Shown: one piece after another, positions 6,949-9,221 of the stretch
Numbering within the stretch: the stretch's first letter is position 1
Layout: the number at the start of each line of letters is the position of its first letter
DNA from: JAAAOZ01 sp964496595
GTDB taxonomy: Bacteria > Chloroflexota > Anaerolineae > B4-G1 > SLSP01
Assembly: GCA_964496595.1 (NCBI GenBank)
Contig: CAZCAI010000172.1
Span: forward strand, 1-9,221
Length of the DNA: 9,221 nt
Reading direction: 5' to 3'
The notes under the pieces: model-generated
Seen by the model: the letters and a program-made list of their open reading frames with translations, nothing else
Told to the model about the DNA's origin: nothing
The model's database searches: none
Translations under genes and position numbers: made by a program

Positions 6949-9221
6949 CTAGGGTACGCGAACTTCAATCTCTGTCAAGATGACGGCATCGTTATGAATT
7001 TGATCTGGTGCGGGGCCGGTAACGGGCAGCCGTTGCCCATCGACCAGGCCATAGAAGCCCACCTCCAGCCGGTAGCGCCCGGGCGGCGCGTCGGGAGCGA
7101 CGGGAATGCGGTAGGGATCGACGATAATGGCGCCCGGCTGCCAACGGGTGGTGGGCGATTGGCCGTTGACCGGCTCATTATCCTGCTGGCCCCAGAGGAA
7201 GTTGTCGGTCTCGGCGTTATAGACCTCGCCCAGCAGATGCGTGAAGACTTTGTAGCGTTCGGAGATCACGGCGTCGGTCTGCCAGTAGAGTGTCAGGCCC
7301 AGCGCTTCGCCTGGCGCTATGGTGGATTCCGATAGCCGATAGCCGATGAGATGAATCTGCGAGCCGAACTGATAATCGACTTGATGGGGGATCGCGGCGA
7401 CGTTGACCTCCGCGCCGGCCGCCCGCTGGATGACGGTGAAGCTCCCGATGGACACACGGGGGCTATTGTCTCCTACACGCGCCGTCACTTGGTATCGTCC
7501 GCCGGGCAGATCAGGCGCGATGGGAATGGAAAATTGTTGTCGGAGCGCGTGAGCTTGATCACGGCCCGCGCTGGGAACCGGCGGCGCTTGATCAAACGAG
7601 CGTTGCGCCGGCCCATCGATCTCGACCGTCACGACTTGATCCGGCGGCGGCGTCCAGAAGAGCGAGAGGCGAAGCGTGTCGCCGGTGCGATAGCGCGGCA
7701 GCGGAATCGAAGCGCCGATCAGATGTCCGCCCGCGCCCAACTCGCGCCCGATGCGAATCGGCGGCGTGAAATCGGGCGTGACGGCGTGACGCAATGCGGC
7801 GCGCGCCTCGGTGCGGGCGTAGAAGGTGAGCGAGTTCTCACCCACAATGACGGTCTCGGATACAACGGCGCGCGCTTCCAGCCAGCGCGGCACCGCCTGC
7901 TGCGGATCGGCCTGAAGCGCTTCGGGCGTCGTCGCCAGCCAGAGCGCCTCCGAGGTCTCCCACAGCGGCGCGAGGAGCGTCTCCGCCGTCGCGTCATCTA
8001 AGGCCGCGCCGTAGGCGATATCGCGCCGCTCGCCGGGATAGTGCGCGACGAAGATGGGCCAATCGCGATCCACGTAGAGCACGACGACATCCTCCGGGCG
8101 ACGATGCGCCTCGAGCGCCAGCGCGATGCCGGCGTAATCATCGCGGCGGGCGCGACCGGGGTAGAAGCTCCATAATCCGCTTGCGGCGACCACGATCACA
8201 AGCGCCAGCGCGACGCGCCCGATCCAGGGCCGCGCGCGCGCCAGTGCGGAGACGGCCCATGCCAACAGCGCGTAGAAGCACGCGGAGAGCGGCAGCAGAT
8301 AGCGCGGGACCAAGGGCCGCGCGTAGATAAAGCCAAAGGTCGGCAGGGAGACGACGTAGACAAAGATCGCGGGGAGCAACAGGCCGGAGAGCAGCATCAC
8401 GAGGCCGCCGGCCTGGGCGGATGAGCGCCGCCAGGACGCGCGCGCAGCGATCAAGCCCCCAATCATCACGCCGATGACGGCCAGCGCCCACGGCCAATAG
8501 CGCTCCAGATTCAGCGGCGAGCCGACGGTCAGCATCACGGTGTAGAGTTTGACGAAGAAGCCGGGCGAGAAGCTGCTGTCGCTCTCCCAACTGTGCATCC
8601 GAGGAAGCGCGTAGGCCAGCCAGGGGAGGACTATCGCGAGAACGGCGACCTGCGCCATCAGCCAGCGGATAAGCAAGCGACGTCTTCGCCCTCGGCGCAG
8701 CCAGACGACGGCAAAGCCCAAGTTAGCCACCAAGGGCACGGGCGCGGTCAGGTACAGCGTGAGGAGGCTGGCCGTCGTCGTACCTACGTAGGCCCACCAG
8801 GATTGCGCATCAGGGCGGCGCCACCAGCGGAGGGCGGCATAGAGCGCGCCCGTTGACCAGAGCGCGGCCAGGCTGTACATTCGAATCTCCTGCGCCCAGC
8901 CGATGGCGAAGCGCGAGAGCGTCAGGAGGAGGGCGGCCAATAATCCCGTAGCGGGGCCATCCAAGGCGCGACCCAGCCGGTAGATGACGGCGACGGTGAG
9001 CAGGCTGAAGAGCGCCGAGGGAAAACGCAACACGTAGGCGCCCTCGCCAGCCAGGAGGCGCCATCCCCGCAGGAGGAGGTAGTGGATCGGGGGATGGACG
9101 TCGCCGGCCGTCCACTGGATGATCTCCCCGGCGGGCATGCGCGCCAGCCACACGCCGATGCCCTCATCCCACCAGATGTTGTGGGCCGCCAGCCCCGCGA
9201 TCCGCAGGCCGAAGGCCAGGA
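6949..9221 (-). CDS. GT-C membrane glycosyltransferase (GT39/ArnT-like), 5' partial
   Basis: The reading frame stays open to the right edge, so the N terminus lies outside the window; 756 residues are visible. A GTG at 9153 is not the start, because the codons above it give WWDEGIGVW, the Asp-Glu first-loop motif of GT-C enzymes (Asp18-Glu19 of the fragment). DVHPP (40-44), WAQEIRMYSL (about 109-118) and PRYLLP (about 305-310) are further family motifs. Multiple hydrophobic segments run to about residue 350. A non-membrane region follows, then two beta-sandwich-like modules (about 485-600 and 610-756); the second carries LTLYWQ and the pattern Tyr-Arg-Leu-Glu-Val-Gly-Phe-Tyr. Such enzymes use a lipid-linked sugar to glycosylate a lipid or protein on the outer face of the membrane. 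The tandem C-terminal modules are typical of Chloroflexota versions. The sugar and acceptor cannot be told. It lies upstream of the MFS gene. Confidence 0.88.
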   Translation of the reverse strand, partial: LAFGLRIAGLAAHNIWWDEGIGVWLARMPAGEIIQWTAGDVHPPIHYLLLRGWRLLAGEGAYVLRFPSALFSLLTVAVIYRLGRALDGPATGLLAALLLTLSRFAIGWAQEIRMYSLAALWSTGALYAALRWWRRPDAQSWWAYVGTTTASLLTLYLTAPVPLVANLGFAVVWLRRGRRRRLLIRWLMAQVAVLAIVLPWLAYALPRMHSWESDSSFSPGFFVKLYTVMLTVGSPLNLERYWPWALAVIGVMIGGLIAARASWRRSSAQAGGLVMLLSGLLLPAIFVYVVSLPTFGFIYARPLVPRYLLPLSACFYALLAWAVSALARARPWIGRVALALVIVVAASGLWSFYPGRARRDDYAGIALALEAHRRPEDVVVLYVDRDWPIFVAHYPGERRDIAYGAALDDATAETLLAPLWETSEALWLATTPEALQADPQQAVPRWLEARAVVSETVIVGENSLTFYARTEARAALRHAVTPDFTPPIRIGRELGAGGHLIGASIPLPRYRTGDTLRLSLFWTPPPDQVVTVEIDGPAQRSFDQAPPVPSAGRDQAHALRQQFSIPIAPDLPGGRYQVTARVGDNSPRVSIGSFTVIQRAAGAEVNVAAIPHQVDYQFGSQIHLIGYRLSESTIAPGEALGLTLYWQTDAVISERYKVFTHLLGEVYNAETDNFLWGQQDNEPVNGQSPTTRWQPGAIIVDPYRIPVAPDAPPGRYRLEVGFYGLVDGQRLPVTGPAPDQIHNDAVILTEIEVRVP

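Noticed and set aside
7351..8001. Plus-strand open frame of 216 codons
   Set aside because: It is antisense to the glycosyltransferase, Arg-rich, and has no ribosome site or family motif.

Overview
The window looks like part of a scaffold from an uncultured Chloroflexota bacterium, probably Anaerolineae-like. This is inferred from protein style: a CapA-like lipoprotein with a long Thr-Pro linker and a 'TGVTAI' motif, a cyclase/NB-ARC/TPR protein, and a GT39-type membrane glycosyltransferase with two C-terminal beta-sandwich modules. The DNA is moderately GC-rich. A run of exactly 100 Ns at 3397-3496 is a scaffold gap, so this is a draft assembly.

All five genes lie on the minus strand, so transcription runs from high to low coordinates. 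In that order they are: (1) a partial GT-C/GT39-type glycosyltransferase (6949 to beyond the right edge); (2) a UMF1/Atg22-like MFS transporter (5576-6895), 53 nt downstream; (3) a large class III cyclase-like / NB-ARC ATPase / TPR regulator interrupted by the N gap (2618-5312); (4) a CapA-like lipoprotein (723-2414); (5) a small unrecognised protein (108-581). Starts for genes 2-5 were chosen by Shine-Dalgarno sequences of the AAGGAG/GGAGG type, each 5-8 nt before an ATG.

The first two genes could share a transcript. The other intergenic spaces (263, 203 and 141 nt) are long and hold their own signals: a 23-bp-stem hairpin and a small AT-rich hairpin before the cyclase gene; a 14-bp direct repeat with an internal inverted repeat and a consensus-like but badly spaced promoter before the CapA-like gene; and a weak promoter before the small gene. 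Bases 1-83, downstream of the last gene, show nothing I can name. The glycosyltransferase, transporter and CapA-like lipoprotein all point to envelope or polysaccharide work, but nothing in the sequence ties them into one pathway.

I found no CRISPR array, RNA gene, transposase, phage gene or defence system. The best leads are the cyclase-like protein with a substituted transition-state residue and no visible output domain, the divergent metal motifs of the CapA-like protein, and three unexplained intergenic repeat structures.
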